Part shown: piece after piece, positions 1-8,701 of the stretch
Position numbering within the stretch: position 1 is the stretch's first letter
Layout: the number at the start of each line of letters is the position of its first letter
DNA from: Streptomyces sp. DvalAA-43
Lineage (GTDB): Bacteria > Actinomycetota > Actinomycetes > Streptomycetales > Streptomycetaceae
NCBI RefSeq assembly: GCF_900091725.1
Contig: NZ_FMBW01000017.1
Location: forward strand, 1 to 53,290
DNA: 53,290 nt
Direction of reading: 5' to 3'
Notes under the pieces: model-generated
Told to the model about the DNA's origin: nothing
Seen by the model: only the letters and a program-made list of their open reading frames with translations
The model's database searches: none
Position numbers and translations under genes: made by a program

Positions 1-45
1 CAGGGGGCGGGCCTTCGGGCCTCGCTGAGCGGTGTCGTACCGCGG

Positions 46-1566
46 TCAGTGCGCCACGGGGACGAACGAGGAGAGCTCGGCGGCCAATTCCTCGTGCACC
101 CGCGCCTTGAGCAGGGTGCCCTCCGACGTGTGCTCCTCGGAGATCACCTCGCCCTCGGCGTGCACCCGGGAGACGACTCCGCCCTGGATGTACGGCACGA
201 GTGCCTCGATCTCGACCGACGGCCTCGGCAGTTCGGTGTCGATGAGCGCGAGCAGTTCCTCGATACCGGCACCGGTGCGCGCCGAGACGGCGATCGCGTG
301 CTTCTCGATGCGCAGCAGCCGCTGGAGCACCAGCGGATCGGCCGCGTCCGCCTTGTTGATCACCACGATCTCGGGCACGTCCACCGCACCCACGTCGCGG
401 ATCACCTCGCGCACCGCGGCGAGCTGCTCCTCCGGCACCGGGTGGGAGCCGTCCACCACATGCAGGATCAGATCGGAATCGCCGACCTCCTCCATGGTGG
501 AGCGGAACGCCTCGACGAGGTGGTGCGGCAGATGCCGTACGAACCCGACGGTGTCGGCCAGGGTGTAGAGTCGGCCGCTCGGCGTCTCGGCCCGGCGCAC
601 GGTCGGGTCCAGGGTGGCGAACAGGGCGTTCTCCACCAGGACGCCCGCACCGGTGAGCCGGTTGAGCAGCGAGGACTTGCCCGCGTTGGTGTAACCGGCG
701 ATGGCGACCGACGGCACCTTGTTGCGCTTGCGCTCCTGGCGCTTGATCTCGCGGCCCGTCTTCATCTCCGCGATCTCCCGGCGCATCTTCGCCATCTTCT
801 CGCGGATCCGACGCCGGTCCGTCTCGATCTTGGTCTCACCGGGACCACGGGTGGCCATGCCGCCGCCACTGCTGGATCCGCCGCCGCCCATCTGACGGGA
901 GAGCGACTGACCCCAGCCGCGCAGCCGGGGCAGCATGTACTGCATCTGGGCCAGCGAGACCTGCGCCTTGCCCTCTCGGGACTTGGCGTGCTGGGCGAAG
1001 ATGTCGAGGATCAGGGCGGTCCGGTCGACCACCTTGACCTTGACGACGTCTTCCAGATGGATCAGCTGGCCGGGGCTGAGCTCACCGTCGCAGACGACGG
1101 TGTCGGCCCCTGATTCGAGGACGATGTCGCGCAGCTCCAGCGCCTTGCCCGAACCGATGTACGTGGCCGCGTCCGGCTTGTCGCGCCGCTGGAAGACGGC
1201 ATCGAGGACCTGGGCACCCGCCGTCTCCGCCAGGGCCGCCAGCTCCGCGAGGGAATTCTCCGCGTCACGCACGGTCCCCGACGTCCAGACACCGACCAGC
1301 ACCACGCGTTCCAGGCGGAGCTGTCGGTACTCGACCTCGGTGACGTCTTCTAGCTCGGTGGAGAGCCCGGCCACACGCCGCAGCGCGGCGCGCTCGGAGC
1401 GGTCGAGCTGGTCGCCGTCCCGCTCTCCGTCGATCTTGTGGCTCCAGGCGACGTCCTCTTCCATCAGGGCGTCGGCCCGAAGGCTCTCGGTGAGGCTTTC
1501 GGTCACGTTGTCCGTAGCACTCTGCGCATTCTGCGCGTCCTGGGGAAGGGAAGAAGAGGAGGTCAT
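46..1566 (-). CDS. hflX: GTPase HflX, ribosome-splitting/rescue factor
   Basis: This 506-residue protein is a GTPase of the HflX family, which binds the 50S subunit and splits stalled ribosomes after heat or antibiotic stress. The N-terminal HflX domain covers about residues 85-225. A Gly/Ser linker (about 227-236) and a basic helical segment (250-282) lead to the G domain. G1 is GYTNAGKSS (291-299), G2 lies near FATLDPT (316-322), G3 is DTVGF (338-342), G4 is NKAD (404-407) and the G5-like SAR is at 428-430. I chose the ATG at 1566 because the frame upstream of it is open only through composition and runs back through the intergenic region into the peptidase gene. A 143-bp gap upstream leaves room for its own promoter. 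Confidence 0.96.
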   Translation of the reverse strand: MTSSSSLPQDAQNAQSATDNVTESLTESLRADALMEEDVAWSHKIDGERDGDQLDRSERAALRRVAGLSTELEDVTEVEYRQLRLERVVLVGVWTSGTVRDAENSLAELAALAETAGAQVLDAVFQRRDKPDAATYIGSGKALELRDIVLESGADTVVCDGELSPGQLIHLEDVVKVKVVDRTALILDIFAQHAKSREGKAQVSLAQMQYMLPRLRGWGQSLSRQMGGGGSSSGGGMATRGPGETKIETDRRRIREKMAKMRREIAEMKTGREIKRQERKRNKVPSVAIAGYTNAGKSSLLNRLTGAGVLVENALFATLDPTVRRAETPSGRLYTLADTVGFVRHLPHHLVEAFRSTMEEVGDSDLILHVVDGSHPVPEEQLAAVREVIRDVGAVDVPEIVVINKADAADPLVLQRLLRIEKHAIAVSARTGAGIEELLALIDTELPRPSVEIEALVPYIQGGVVSRVHAEGEVISEEHTSEGTLLKARVHEELAAELSSFVPVAH

Positions 1567-1709
1567 TGGATCCTTACGTCGATGGAAGTCCGTTACGTCA
1601 GTCACAACGCGTGACCCCTTCCGATGATTCCCTCGGTCGGGAATTTCCGGTCCGGCCCGCTGCGGCGACTCGTCGATAGTGGCATGGTCCGCCTCACCGG
1701 TCACCCGCT

Positions 1710-3164
1710 TTATCGCTGTCCGGCGGGCGCGGCGGCGTGCCAGTCCGGGTGCCCCGGCATCGGCGGGGTCTTCTTCCCGTACAGCCAGCCGTCGAGGAAG
1801 GAGGTCAGGTCGCGGCCCGCGGTCCGGGACGCCAGCCGGACGAAGTCCCCGGTGGTGGCGTTGGAGTCGCGGTGCGCCCGCACCCAGCTCCGCTCCAGCC
1901 GGTCGAACGCGCTCTCGCCGATCTCCTGGCGCAGCGCGTAGAGGACCAGTGCGCTGCCGTCGTACACCACCGGCCGGAACAGGCTGACCTTCTGTCCGGG
2001 TTCCGGGGCGTCGGGCCGGGCCGGCGGGCCGCCCTCGGCGCGCCAGCCGTCGGACATGGCGTAGGCCTCGCGCATCCGGAGTCCAAGCTTCTTGCCGCCG
2101 TGCTCCTCGGCGTAGCGGGCCTCGTACCAGGTGGCGTGTCCTTCGTTGAGCCACAGGTCGGACCAGTCCTGCGGGGAGACGCTGTCGCCGAACCACTGGT
2201 GGGCGAGCTCGTGCACCATGATCGAGTCGAGGTACCACTCGGGGTAGCCGGACTCGGTGAACAGGGACCGCTCGAAGAGCGAGAGCGTCTGGGTCTCCAG
2301 CTCGAAACCGGTCTCGGTGGCGGCGACGAGCAGTCCGTACGTCTCGAAGGGGTAGCGGCCGACCTGCTTCTCCATCCACTCCATCTGGGCGGGGGTCCTG
2401 CCGAGCCGGGGTTCGAGGCGCTCGCGGTCCGCCGCGGGCACCACGTCGCGTACCGGCAGTCCGTGCGGGCCGGTCCGGTGCAGGACGGCGGAGCGCCCGA
2501 TCGAGACCTGGGCCAGTTCGGTGGCCATGGGGTGTTCGGTCCGGTAGGTCCAGGTGGTGTCGGCGCCGTGCCGGGCCGTACCGGCGGGCAGCCCGTTGGC
2601 GACCGCGGTGAGGTCCTTGGGCGCGGTGATCCGGAAGGTGAAGTACGCCTTGTCGGCGGGGTGGTCGTTGCTCGGGAAGACCCGGTGCGCGGCGTCGGCC
2701 TGATTGGCCATCGCCAGCCCGTCGGTGGTGCGCAGCCAGCCGCCGCTGTCCCGGTCGCCGGTGGGGTCGCTGGTGTGCCGGACGGTGATGTGCAGCGGTA
2801 CCCCGGCGGGAAGCCGGCCCAGTGGCTGGATGACGAGGTCCTCGTCCGCGACGGCGAAGTCGGCGCGCAGACCGTTGACTTCGACCGAGTGGACGGTGCC
2901 CCGGGTGAAGTCGAGGTTGATCCGGTCGAGCGGTTCGGTGGTCCGCGCGTCGATCCTGGTGACGGCTTCCAGCGGCTTGCTGTTGTCGCCGTGGTAGGTC
3001 AGTCCGATGTCGTAGGCGCGGACGTCGTAGCCGGGGTTGCCGAGATGAGGGAAGAGCGGATCGCCGATGCCGAGCGGCACGGGTGAGGGGGAGGCGGCTG
3101 CGACGAGGGTGGCTGATGCGGTGGCCAGCAGAGCGGCCCGCAGACGGCGGGAGATGAACGGCAT
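1710..3164 (-). CDS. Secreted M1-family zinc metallopeptidase
   Basis: This 484-residue protein is an M1 (gluzincin) aminopeptidase-like enzyme. The N-terminus has basic residues, a hydrophobic Ala/Leu stretch and an Ala-Ala-Ala cleavage zone near residue 24, so export is likely. The zinc site is HELAH (318-322) followed by WLNEGHA, with the second zinc ligand Glu341. ELETQTLS (about 289-296) occupies the place of the GAMEN exopeptidase motif. It is shorter than aminopeptidase N (about 850 residues) and seems to lack the large C-terminal helical domain, as in other short actinobacterial M1 proteins. The Shine-Dalgarno is weak, so the start could shift by a few codons. Substrate unknown. Confidence 0.9.
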   Translation of the reverse strand: MPFISRRLRAALLATASATLVAAASPSPVPLGIGDPLFPHLGNPGYDVRAYDIGLTYHGDNSKPLEAVTRIDARTTEPLDRINLDFTRGTVHSVEVNGLRADFAVADEDLVIQPLGRLPAGVPLHITVRHTSDPTGDRDSGGWLRTTDGLAMANQADAAHRVFPSNDHPADKAYFTFRITAPKDLTAVANGLPAGTARHGADTTWTYRTEHPMATELAQVSIGRSAVLHRTGPHGLPVRDVVPAADRERLEPRLGRTPAQMEWMEKQVGRYPFETYGLLVAATETGFELETQTLSLFERSLFTESGYPEWYLDSIMVHELAHQWFGDSVSPQDWSDLWLNEGHATWYEARYAEEHGGKKLGLRMREAYAMSDGWRAEGGPPARPDAPEPGQKVSLFRPVVYDGSALVLYALRQEIGESAFDRLERSWVRAHRDSNATTGDFVRLASRTAGRDLTSFLDGWLYGKKTPPMPGHPDWHAAAPAGQR

Positions 3165-3293
3165 GGACTACCGCTACCAGCGACGTCCCGCTCGGCAGGC
3201 GCGGCGCGCGCCGTGCCACTCGAATGAGATCGCTGTGGCGGATGGACCCCGGAGGCCGGCCCGTGGTCCCCGACGGGCGTGCGACGACGACTC

Positions 3294-5474
3294 TCAGGCA
3301 ACGGTCACGGGGCGCCGGGCGCGGCTCACGTCGTAGACCCCGGGCACATCGCGCATGGCGCGCATCAGGGCCGGGAGGGCGGCCGGGTCGGGGAGTTGCA
3401 GGGTGTAGGTGTGCCGGACGCGCTGCTCGCTGGGCGGTTCGACGGTGGCGGAGATGATCGCCACGTCGGCCGTGGCGATCGCCTCGGTGAGATCGGCGAG
3501 CAGGCGGGGGCGTCCGAAGGACTCGGCGACCAGTGTGACCCGGCACTCGATGTCGTCCCCCCAGCTCACCCCCACCGGCATCCGGCCGACGGACCGCATC
3601 CGGGTGACGGCGGCGCATTCCAGCCGGTGCACGGTGACGGCGCCGCCGCGCACGACGAATCCGGTGACGGCGTCGGGTGGTGCGGGGGTGCAGCAGCCCG
3701 CGAGCCGTACGGTGGCGTCCGGCCGGTCCACCACGGCGTTCGCGGCACCGTCCGGGGTCGCGGCGGGCCCGGCGAGGGGCTCCGGCGGCCGTGGTCCGGG
3801 CCTGCTGTGACCCTGCGGCGGCTGCTCGGGCCCGGCCTGCGCGGGGCGGCCGCCGTGCGGGCTCCGGGCGTCCTCGGGGTGGGTGTCCAGCCAGCCGGTG
3901 ATGGCGATGCGGGCGGCGGGCGTCCGGGCGTGGTCGAGCCAGTCGGGCGAGGGGCCCGAGGCGGCGTCCTCGGCGAGCAGCAGCTGTACGGTGTCGCCGT
4001 CGCTGAGCACGGTGCCGAGGGTGGCCAGCCGGCCGTTGACCCGGGCGCCGATACAGGTGTGCGCCTCGACCCCGTACTGCGCGTAGGCGGCGTCGACGCA
4101 GCTGGCTCCGGCGGGCAGCCCGAGCGTGCCGCCGTCGGTCCGGAAGACCGTGACCTCCCGGTCCTGGGCCAGGTCGGCGCGGAGCGTGGTCCAGAAGGTG
4201 TCGGGGTCCGGGGCGGACTGCTGCCAGGCGAGGAGCCGGGAGAGCCAGCCGGGCCGGGTGGGGTCGGCGCGCTCCCCGTCCGCGGGTTCGGCGGTCTGGG
4301 GTCCGGCGCCGCCGTCCGCGGCGTACGGATTGCCGAGGGCGATGACCCCGGCCTCGGCGACCTTGTGCATCCGGTGGGTCCGGATGAGGACTTCGGCGAC
4401 CGCCCCGTCCTCGCCCACGACGGCGGTGTGCAGCGACTGGTACAGGTTGAACTTGGGGGCGGCGATGAAGTCCTTGAACTCGGAGATCACCGGGGTGAAG
4501 CAGGTGTGCAGTTCACCGAGCACGGCGTAGCAGTCGGCGTCCTCGCCGACGAGCACCAGCAGCCTGCCGAAGTCGGTGCCGCGCAGTTCGCCGCGTTTGA
4601 CGCCGACCCGGTGCACGGAGACGAAGTGGCGTGGCCTGATGAGGACTTCGGCGGGGATGCCTGCCTCTCGCAGCACCGTCGTGACGTTCTCCGCGATGAC
4701 GGCGAGCGGGTCCTGGGGGGTGGCGCCGGAGCCGTCCGTCCGCGCCGTCGCGGCGGCGATCAGCGCGCGGGTGCGGTCGTACTCCTCGGGGTGGAGGATC
4801 GCGAAGACGAGGTCCTCCAGCTCGGTCTTGAGGGCCTGCACGCCGAGCCGTTCGGCCAGCGGGATCAGTACGTCGCGGGTGACCTTGGCGATCCTGGCCT
4901 GTTTCTCGGGCCGCATCACACCGAGGGTGCGCATGTTGTGCAGCCGGTCGGCGAGCTTGATCGACATGACCCGGACGTCGTCCCCGGTGGCGACCAGCAT
5001 CTTGCGGAAGGTCTCCGGCTCGGCGGCCGCTCCGTAGTCGACCTTTTCGAGTTTGGTGACGCCGTCGACGAGATAGCAGACCTCTTTGCCGAACTGCTCC
5101 CGCACCTGATCGAGGGTCACATCGGTGTCCTCGACGGTGTCGTGGAGCAGGGACGCGGTGAGCGTCGTCGTCTCGGCGCCGAGCTGGGCGAGGATCAGCG
5201 TGACCGCGAGCGGATGCGTGATGTACGGCTCGCCGCTCTTGCGCATCTGGCCGCGGTGCGAGGACTCCGCGAGTACGTAGGCCCGGTGCAGGATCGAGAG
5301 GTCGGCATCCGGATGGTGGGCCCGGTGGGCCTCGGCGACATGACCGATGGCGTCGGGCAGTCGGTCGCGGGAGACGGGGCCGAGCAGCGCGACGCGGCCG
5401 AGCCTGCGCAGATCGATCCGGGGACGGCCCCGCCTGCGGATGGGGGCACCTGGGCTGGTGGCCTCTGCACTCAT
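3294..5474 (-). CDS. rshA: RelA/SpoT homologue, RshA type; hydrolase motifs intact, synthetase core altered
   Basis: This 726-residue protein has the long Rel layout: HD (p)ppGpp hydrolase, nucleotidyltransferase (synthetase), TGS, the CC/zinc-finger-like segment and C-terminal ACT. The HD domain is convincing (LLHDTVEDT and KLADRLHNMRTL). The synthetase domain keeps FKDFIAAPKFNLYQSLHT and the EVLIRT glutamate strand. The stretch corresponding to DFAEIYDLVGIRVLVD of Rel reads DFGRLLVLVGEDAD, about six residues shorter and without the usual catalytic Asp context. TGS, RLAGCCTP and ACT follow. The start at 5474 has GGAGGTGCCC directly upstream; a longer frame to 5597 has no such site. S. coelicolor carries RelA plus RshA at this locus. 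I infer that hydrolysis is the main activity. Confidence 0.92.
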   Translation of the reverse strand: MSAEATSPGAPIRRRGRPRIDLRRLGRVALLGPVSRDRLPDAIGHVAEAHRAHHPDADLSILHRAYVLAESSHRGQMRKSGEPYITHPLAVTLILAQLGAETTTLTASLLHDTVEDTDVTLDQVREQFGKEVCYLVDGVTKLEKVDYGAAAEPETFRKMLVATGDDVRVMSIKLADRLHNMRTLGVMRPEKQARIAKVTRDVLIPLAERLGVQALKTELEDLVFAILHPEEYDRTRALIAAATARTDGSGATPQDPLAVIAENVTTVLREAGIPAEVLIRPRHFVSVHRVGVKRGELRGTDFGRLLVLVGEDADCYAVLGELHTCFTPVISEFKDFIAAPKFNLYQSLHTAVVGEDGAVAEVLIRTHRMHKVAEAGVIALGNPYAADGGAGPQTAEPADGERADPTRPGWLSRLLAWQQSAPDPDTFWTTLRADLAQDREVTVFRTDGGTLGLPAGASCVDAAYAQYGVEAHTCIGARVNGRLATLGTVLSDGDTVQLLLAEDAASGPSPDWLDHARTPAARIAITGWLDTHPEDARSPHGGRPAQAGPEQPPQGHSRPGPRPPEPLAGPAATPDGAANAVVDRPDATVRLAGCCTPAPPDAVTGFVVRGGAVTVHRLECAAVTRMRSVGRMPVGVSWGDDIECRVTLVAESFGRPRLLADLTEAIATADVAIISATVEPPSEQRVRHTYTLQLPDPAALPALMRAMRDVPGVYDVSRARRPVTVA

Positions 5475-5649
5475 GGGCACCTCCGGCGACGTCGACCGGC
5501 GGTGGGAGGGCGCGGTCGCGCCTCCGGGCCGGTGCTTGATGCTACCGAGCCCACCACGTGGCGGTGTCCAGCTCTCGCCCAGCGTGAAAGGGATCACCCA
5601 TTCGAGCGAAGCTTCAGGGGATGTTCCGCCGCCCCCGGCGGGGCATTCC

Positions 5650-6522
5650 TCAGCCCAGCACCGTGTCGAGCCAGGCGGCGTCGAGCAGGCCTTCGGCGAC
5701 GATCACCGCAGGTCCGGTCATCTCGATCTCGCCGTCCGGCCGCTCGGTGATCACGAGGGTGCCGCCGGGCAGATCGACCGTGTACGTGACGGGGGTGCCG
5801 GTCCGTGCGGGGTCCGCTCCGTCGCGGCGGGCCGCGGCCACGGCCACGGCGCAGGCGCCCGTGCCGCAGGAGCGGGTCTCGCCGGAACCGCGCTCATGGA
5901 CCCGCATGGCCACATGGCGCGGTCCGCGGTCCACGACGAACTCGATGTTGACGCCGTCGGGGTAGACGGCCGCGGGGCTGTAGGGCGGCACGGAGAGCAG
6001 ATCGCCGACGTGTGCCAGGTCGTCGACGAAGGCGACCGCGTGGGGGTTGCCCATGTTCACGTTGCGGGCGGCCCAGCTCCGGCCGCCGAGGCTGACCGTG
6101 ACGCCGTCCCCGGGCAGGAGCGCGCGGCCCATGGAGACCGTGATGGAGCCGTCCTTGGCGATGTGGACCTTCTTCACGCCGCCCCGGGTCGCGACGGCGA
6201 GGTCACCTTCCTCGACGTGTCCGGCGCGCTGGAGGTACCCGGCGAAGACCCGTACCCCGTTGCCGCACATCTCGGCGATCGAACCGTCCGCGTTGCGGTA
6301 GTCCATGAACCACTCGGCCTCGCCCGCCATGGCCTGCGCCTCGGGGTGCGCGGCGGACCGTACGACGTGCAGCAGCCCGTCGCCGCCGATACCCGCGCGG
6401 CGGTCGCAGAGCCGGGCCACGGCGGACGCGGGCAGGTCGATGGCGTTGTCCGGGTCGGGAACGATCACGAAGTCGTTCTCGGTGCCGTGACCCTTGAGGA
6501 AGGCGATCTGCGAGGTGCTCAC
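5650..6522 (-). CDS. dapF: Diaminopimelate epimerase
   Basis: DapF interconverts LL- and meso-diaminopimelate for lysine and peptidoglycan synthesis. It is a cofactor-independent two-base epimerase. The two catalytic cysteines are visible at Cys86 (EMCGNGVR) and Cys219 (RSCGTGA). The length of 290 residues is normal for the family. The GTG start at 6522 has no Shine-Dalgarno. A TACAGT hexamer (6529-6534 on the complement) ends six bases before it, which would fit a leaderless transcript with G as first base, although I see no good -35 box. It sits 175 bp upstream of rshA on the same strand. Confidence 0.96.
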   Translation of the reverse strand: MSTSQIAFLKGHGTENDFVIVPDPDNAIDLPASAVARLCDRRAGIGGDGLLHVVRSAAHPEAQAMAGEAEWFMDYRNADGSIAEMCGNGVRVFAGYLQRAGHVEEGDLAVATRGGVKKVHIAKDGSITVSMGRALLPGDGVTVSLGGRSWAARNVNMGNPHAVAFVDDLAHVGDLLSVPPYSPAAVYPDGVNIEFVVDRGPRHVAMRVHERGSGETRSCGTGACAVAVAAARRDGADPARTGTPVTYTVDLPGGTLVITERPDGEIEMTGPAVIVAEGLLDAAWLDTVLG

Positions 6523-6603
6523 GGAGCAACTGTACGAAACGGCGCCGACAACCGGCGGCCCCGGGCCGCCGCACGGGCTCCGGTGTGACGACGGGACCAG
6601 CGG

Positions 6604-6658
6604 GAAGGGCCCGCTCCGGCGCGACGGCGGAACCTGCGCGAAGGGCCCGCTCCGGCGC
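6604..6658. repeat. Direct repeat of 19 bp, period 36 bp
   Basis: GAAGGGCCCGCTCCGGCGC occurs at 6604-6622 and again without change at 6640-6658. The second copy ends one base before the stop codon of the small membrane protein gene. The first copy also sits in a short hairpin (AGCGGG/CCCGCT around 6600-6615), so the region could serve as a weak terminator between that gene and dapF. Confidence 0.6.
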
Positions 6659-7096
6659 TCAGCGGAGCCGTGCCACGCGCCAGACGGCCAGGGCGACCAG
6701 GGTGCCGCAGACGGCGACGTACAGGGCGATCACCCGCCAGTCGGACCGCTCGCCCGAGCCCCGCTGCGGCAGTCCGGGCCAGGTGTACCCCACCCGGCGG
6801 GCGGCCATCATGCCCCAGCCCGCGGCGCAGCAGCTGATCAGCAGGCCGAGCATGGCCACGACCGCGCCGCCGTCGCCGAACTCGAAGGCCAGCGGGAAGG
6901 CGAACATCAGCGATCCCACCGCGGCGAGCATGACGATCGGTGCCAGCTGCCAGATACGCAGCTTGCGCGCGGGCCGCAGCTCGACCTCGACCTCGGGGGT
7001 CGCTTCGAGCTCGTCCGGCCCGTCGGGGCTCAGACCGGCTGCTCCGTGCAGCGCGTCCGGTGCGTCTTGTTCAGTGTCGCGAGGGCCGGCCTCCAT
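6659..7096 (-). CDS. Small integral membrane protein, unknown function
   Basis: The 145-residue protein starts with a charged, acidic cytoplasmic-looking segment (residues 1-45). Three hydrophobic helices follow (about 48-72, 76-100 and 121-140), with a GSGERSD loop and a basic C-terminal tail (WRVARLR). I do not recognise a characterised family, though the order membrane protein-dapF is familiar from other streptomycetes. The ATG at 7096 was chosen because GGGAGG lies upstream. A GTG at 7102 shares the same site, and a GTG at 7153 would add 19 residues but has its GGAG only one base away. Function cannot be inferred. Confidence 0.7.
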   Translation of the reverse strand: MEAGPRDTEQDAPDALHGAAGLSPDGPDELEATPEVEVELRPARKLRIWQLAPIVMLAAVGSLMFAFPLAFEFGDGGAVVAMLGLLISCCAAGWGMMAARRVGYTWPGLPQRGSGERSDWRVIALYVAVCGTLVALAVWRVARLR

Positions 7097-7203
7097 CGCC
7101 ACGCGCCCTCCCAACTCGGACTCCACTGGTCGATCGATGCTCGATGATGGCACGCTCCAGGTCGCCGAAATGACGGGCAGGGCTTCCCGATGCCATCACG
7201 TGA

Positions 7204-8148
7204 TCAGGCTGTAACCGCCCGTTCGACCAACGCCAGCGCCTGGCCCGGGAGTTCCCCGCGGTGCTCCGCTCCACCGCTCAGCCAGTGGACGCGCGGGTCG
7301 CGGCGGAACCACGAGTCCTGACGGCGGGCGAATCGCTTGGTGGCGCGAACGGTCTCGGCCCGCGCCTCGTCCTCGGTGCACTCCTGGGCCAGCGCGGCGA
7401 GCACCTGCTGGTAGCCGAGCGCCCGGGACGCGGTCCGTCCCTCGCGCAGGCCCTGTGCCTCCAGGGCGCGCACCTCGTCCACGAGCCCGGCCGCCCACAT
7501 CCGGTCGACCCTCAGGGTGATGCGTTCGTCGAGTTCGGGACGGGCCACGTCGACGCCGATCTGGACGGTGTCGTACACCGCATCGTTACCCGGGAGGTTG
7601 GCGGTGAAGGGCTTGCCGGTGATCTCGATGACTTCGAGGGCCCTGACGATCCGGCGGCCGTTGCCGGGCAGGATGGCCCGGCCCGCCTCGGGGTCGGCGG
7701 CGGCCAGCCGGGCGTGCAGCGCGCCGGAGCCGTGCTCGGCCAGTTCCGCCTCCAGCGCGGCCCGTACGTCGGGGTCCGTGCCGGGAAACTCCAGGGCGTC
7801 GATGGCGCCCTTCACATAGAGCCCGGAGCCGCCGACCAGGACGGGGGTGCGGCCGGCGGCGAGCAAGCGGTCGATCTCGGCGCGGGCCAGCCGCTGGTAC
7901 TCGGCGACGCTGGCGGTCTCCGTGACGTCCCAGATGTCCAGCAGGTGGTGCGGGACGGATCCGCGTTCGGCGAGCGTCAGCTTCGCGGTGCCGATGTCCA
8001 TGCCCCGGTAGAGCTGCATGGAGTCGGCATTGACCACCTCGCCGTCGAGCTGCTGAGCAAGGAATACCCCCAGATCGGACTTTCCGGCCGCAGTGGGGCC
8101 GACGACGGTGATGACCCGCGGTGCGGGAGCAGAGCTTCTCACCGCCAC
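7204..8148 (-). CDS. miaA: tRNA dimethylallyltransferase MiaA
   Basis: MiaA transfers the dimethylallyl group from DMAPP to N6 of A37 in tRNAs that read codons starting with U. The 314-residue protein begins with the P-loop GPTAAGKSDL (about 17-26), followed by DSMQLYRGMDIGTAK, HHLLDI, GGSGLYVKG and the C-terminal IPP-transferase segments (ASRALGYQQVL, RRQDSWFRRD). The start is a GTG at 8148, or the GTG two codons later; a GGAGG lies about 11 bases upstream. Its pathway partner miaB lies 1.4 kb away on the same strand, separated by the antitoxin-like gene and a LigB-like gene. Confidence 0.96.
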   Translation of the reverse strand: MAVRSSAPAPRVITVVGPTAAGKSDLGVFLAQQLDGEVVNADSMQLYRGMDIGTAKLTLAERGSVPHHLLDIWDVTETASVAEYQRLARAEIDRLLAAGRTPVLVGGSGLYVKGAIDALEFPGTDPDVRAALEAELAEHGSGALHARLAAADPEAGRAILPGNGRRIVRALEVIEITGKPFTANLPGNDAVYDTVQIGVDVARPELDERITLRVDRMWAAGLVDEVRALEAQGLREGRTASRALGYQQVLAALAQECTEDEARAETVRATKRFARRQDSWFRRDPRVHWLSGGAEHRGELPGQALALVERAVTA

Positions 8149-8354
8149 AGTCTCGCAAACCTCCGCACCACTTCCCGAACGAATGAGCCTGCCCCGTCCG
8201 ATCAGGGGCAAACCGAGGGCCGTGCCACACCGTCCACGACCGCCCGGACGGCGCGCATCGTCTCGTACGCCAGTAGAATTCCCATTGAATATGGGCGTTT
8301 TTTCATGGTTTGAAGAAGCGCCCGACCGCAGTCCCCCAGCAGGGAAGGTGCCCG

Positions 8355-8612
8355 ATGGGCTTCCTGGACAATTTGAAGGCCAAGCTGAGCCCCGCCAAGG
8401 AAAAGGTCGGCGAACTCGCGCATCAGCACGGGGACAAGATCGACCAGGGGCTCGACAAGGCCGCACGGACGGTCGACCAAAAGACCAAGGGCAAGTACAG
8501 CGACAAGATCGAGTCCGGCGCGAGGAAGGCCAAGGACGCGGTCGAGCGCCTGTCCCACAAGGACGAGGGCGGTACGCCCAGGAACGAGGGTGGTACGCCA
8601 CCCGCTTCCTGA
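8355..8612 (+). CDS. MT0933-like antitoxin family protein, no toxin partner visible
   Basis: This 85-residue, very charged protein reads MGFLDNLKAKLSPAKEKVGE, then a Lys/Asp-rich helical body (GLDKAARTVDQKTKGKYSDK) of the kind annotated as MT0933/Rv0909-like antitoxin. The C-terminal tail carries a small duplication (DEGGTPRNEGGTP). The ATG at 8355 has AGGGAAGGT upstream; an in-frame ATG 15 codons earlier would put an unrelated segment in front. No RelE- or PIN-like gene flanks it: the neighbours are miaA and a LigB-like gene, both on the opposite strand. The sequence also resembles CsbD-type or LEA-like stress proteins in composition, so an antitoxin role is not established. Confidence 0.8.
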   Translation: MGFLDNLKAKLSPAKEKVGELAHQHGDKIDQGLDKAARTVDQKTKGKYSDKIESGARKAKDAVERLSHKDEGGTPRNEGGTPPAS

Positions 8613-8634
8613 AAAAAACATGAACTGATCAAGC

Positions 8635-8679
8635 CCGACGGACGGCCGTGGAGCGACGACGCCGCACGGCCGTCGTCGG
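8635..8679. terminator. Strong hairpin between convergent genes
   Basis: Arms 8635-8650 (CCGACGGACGGCCGTG) and 8665-8679 (CACGGCCGTCGTCGG) pair over 15 bp with one bulged G and a 14-base loop. It lies between the antitoxin-like gene and the convergent LigB-like gene. On the minus strand a run of seven T follows about 16 bases after the stem, so it may serve both directions. Confidence 0.7.
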
Positions 8680-8701
8680 CATGCCCTGGGCCGCAGCGGG
8701 C

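Noticed and set aside
1567..3618. A minus-strand frame that joins hflX to upstream sequence, giving 1190 residues
   Set aside because: The extension overlaps the M1 peptidase gene in another frame and is Arg/Pro-rich without protein pattern. It is open only because high-GC DNA has few stop codons.
3279..5750. An 823-residue frame on the plus strand opposite rshA
   Set aside because: It is the antisense of a clearly conserved gene and has no domain pattern. The same holds for most long frames opposite real genes in this window, for example 29813-32284 and 9382-11094.
8270..8310. AT-rich hairpin followed by six T (CCCAT/ATGGG, then TTTTTT) upstream of the antitoxin-like gene
   Set aside because: The stem is only five bases and no gene ends before it on that strand. 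It is more likely part of the divergent promoter region, but no promoter consensus could be fixed.
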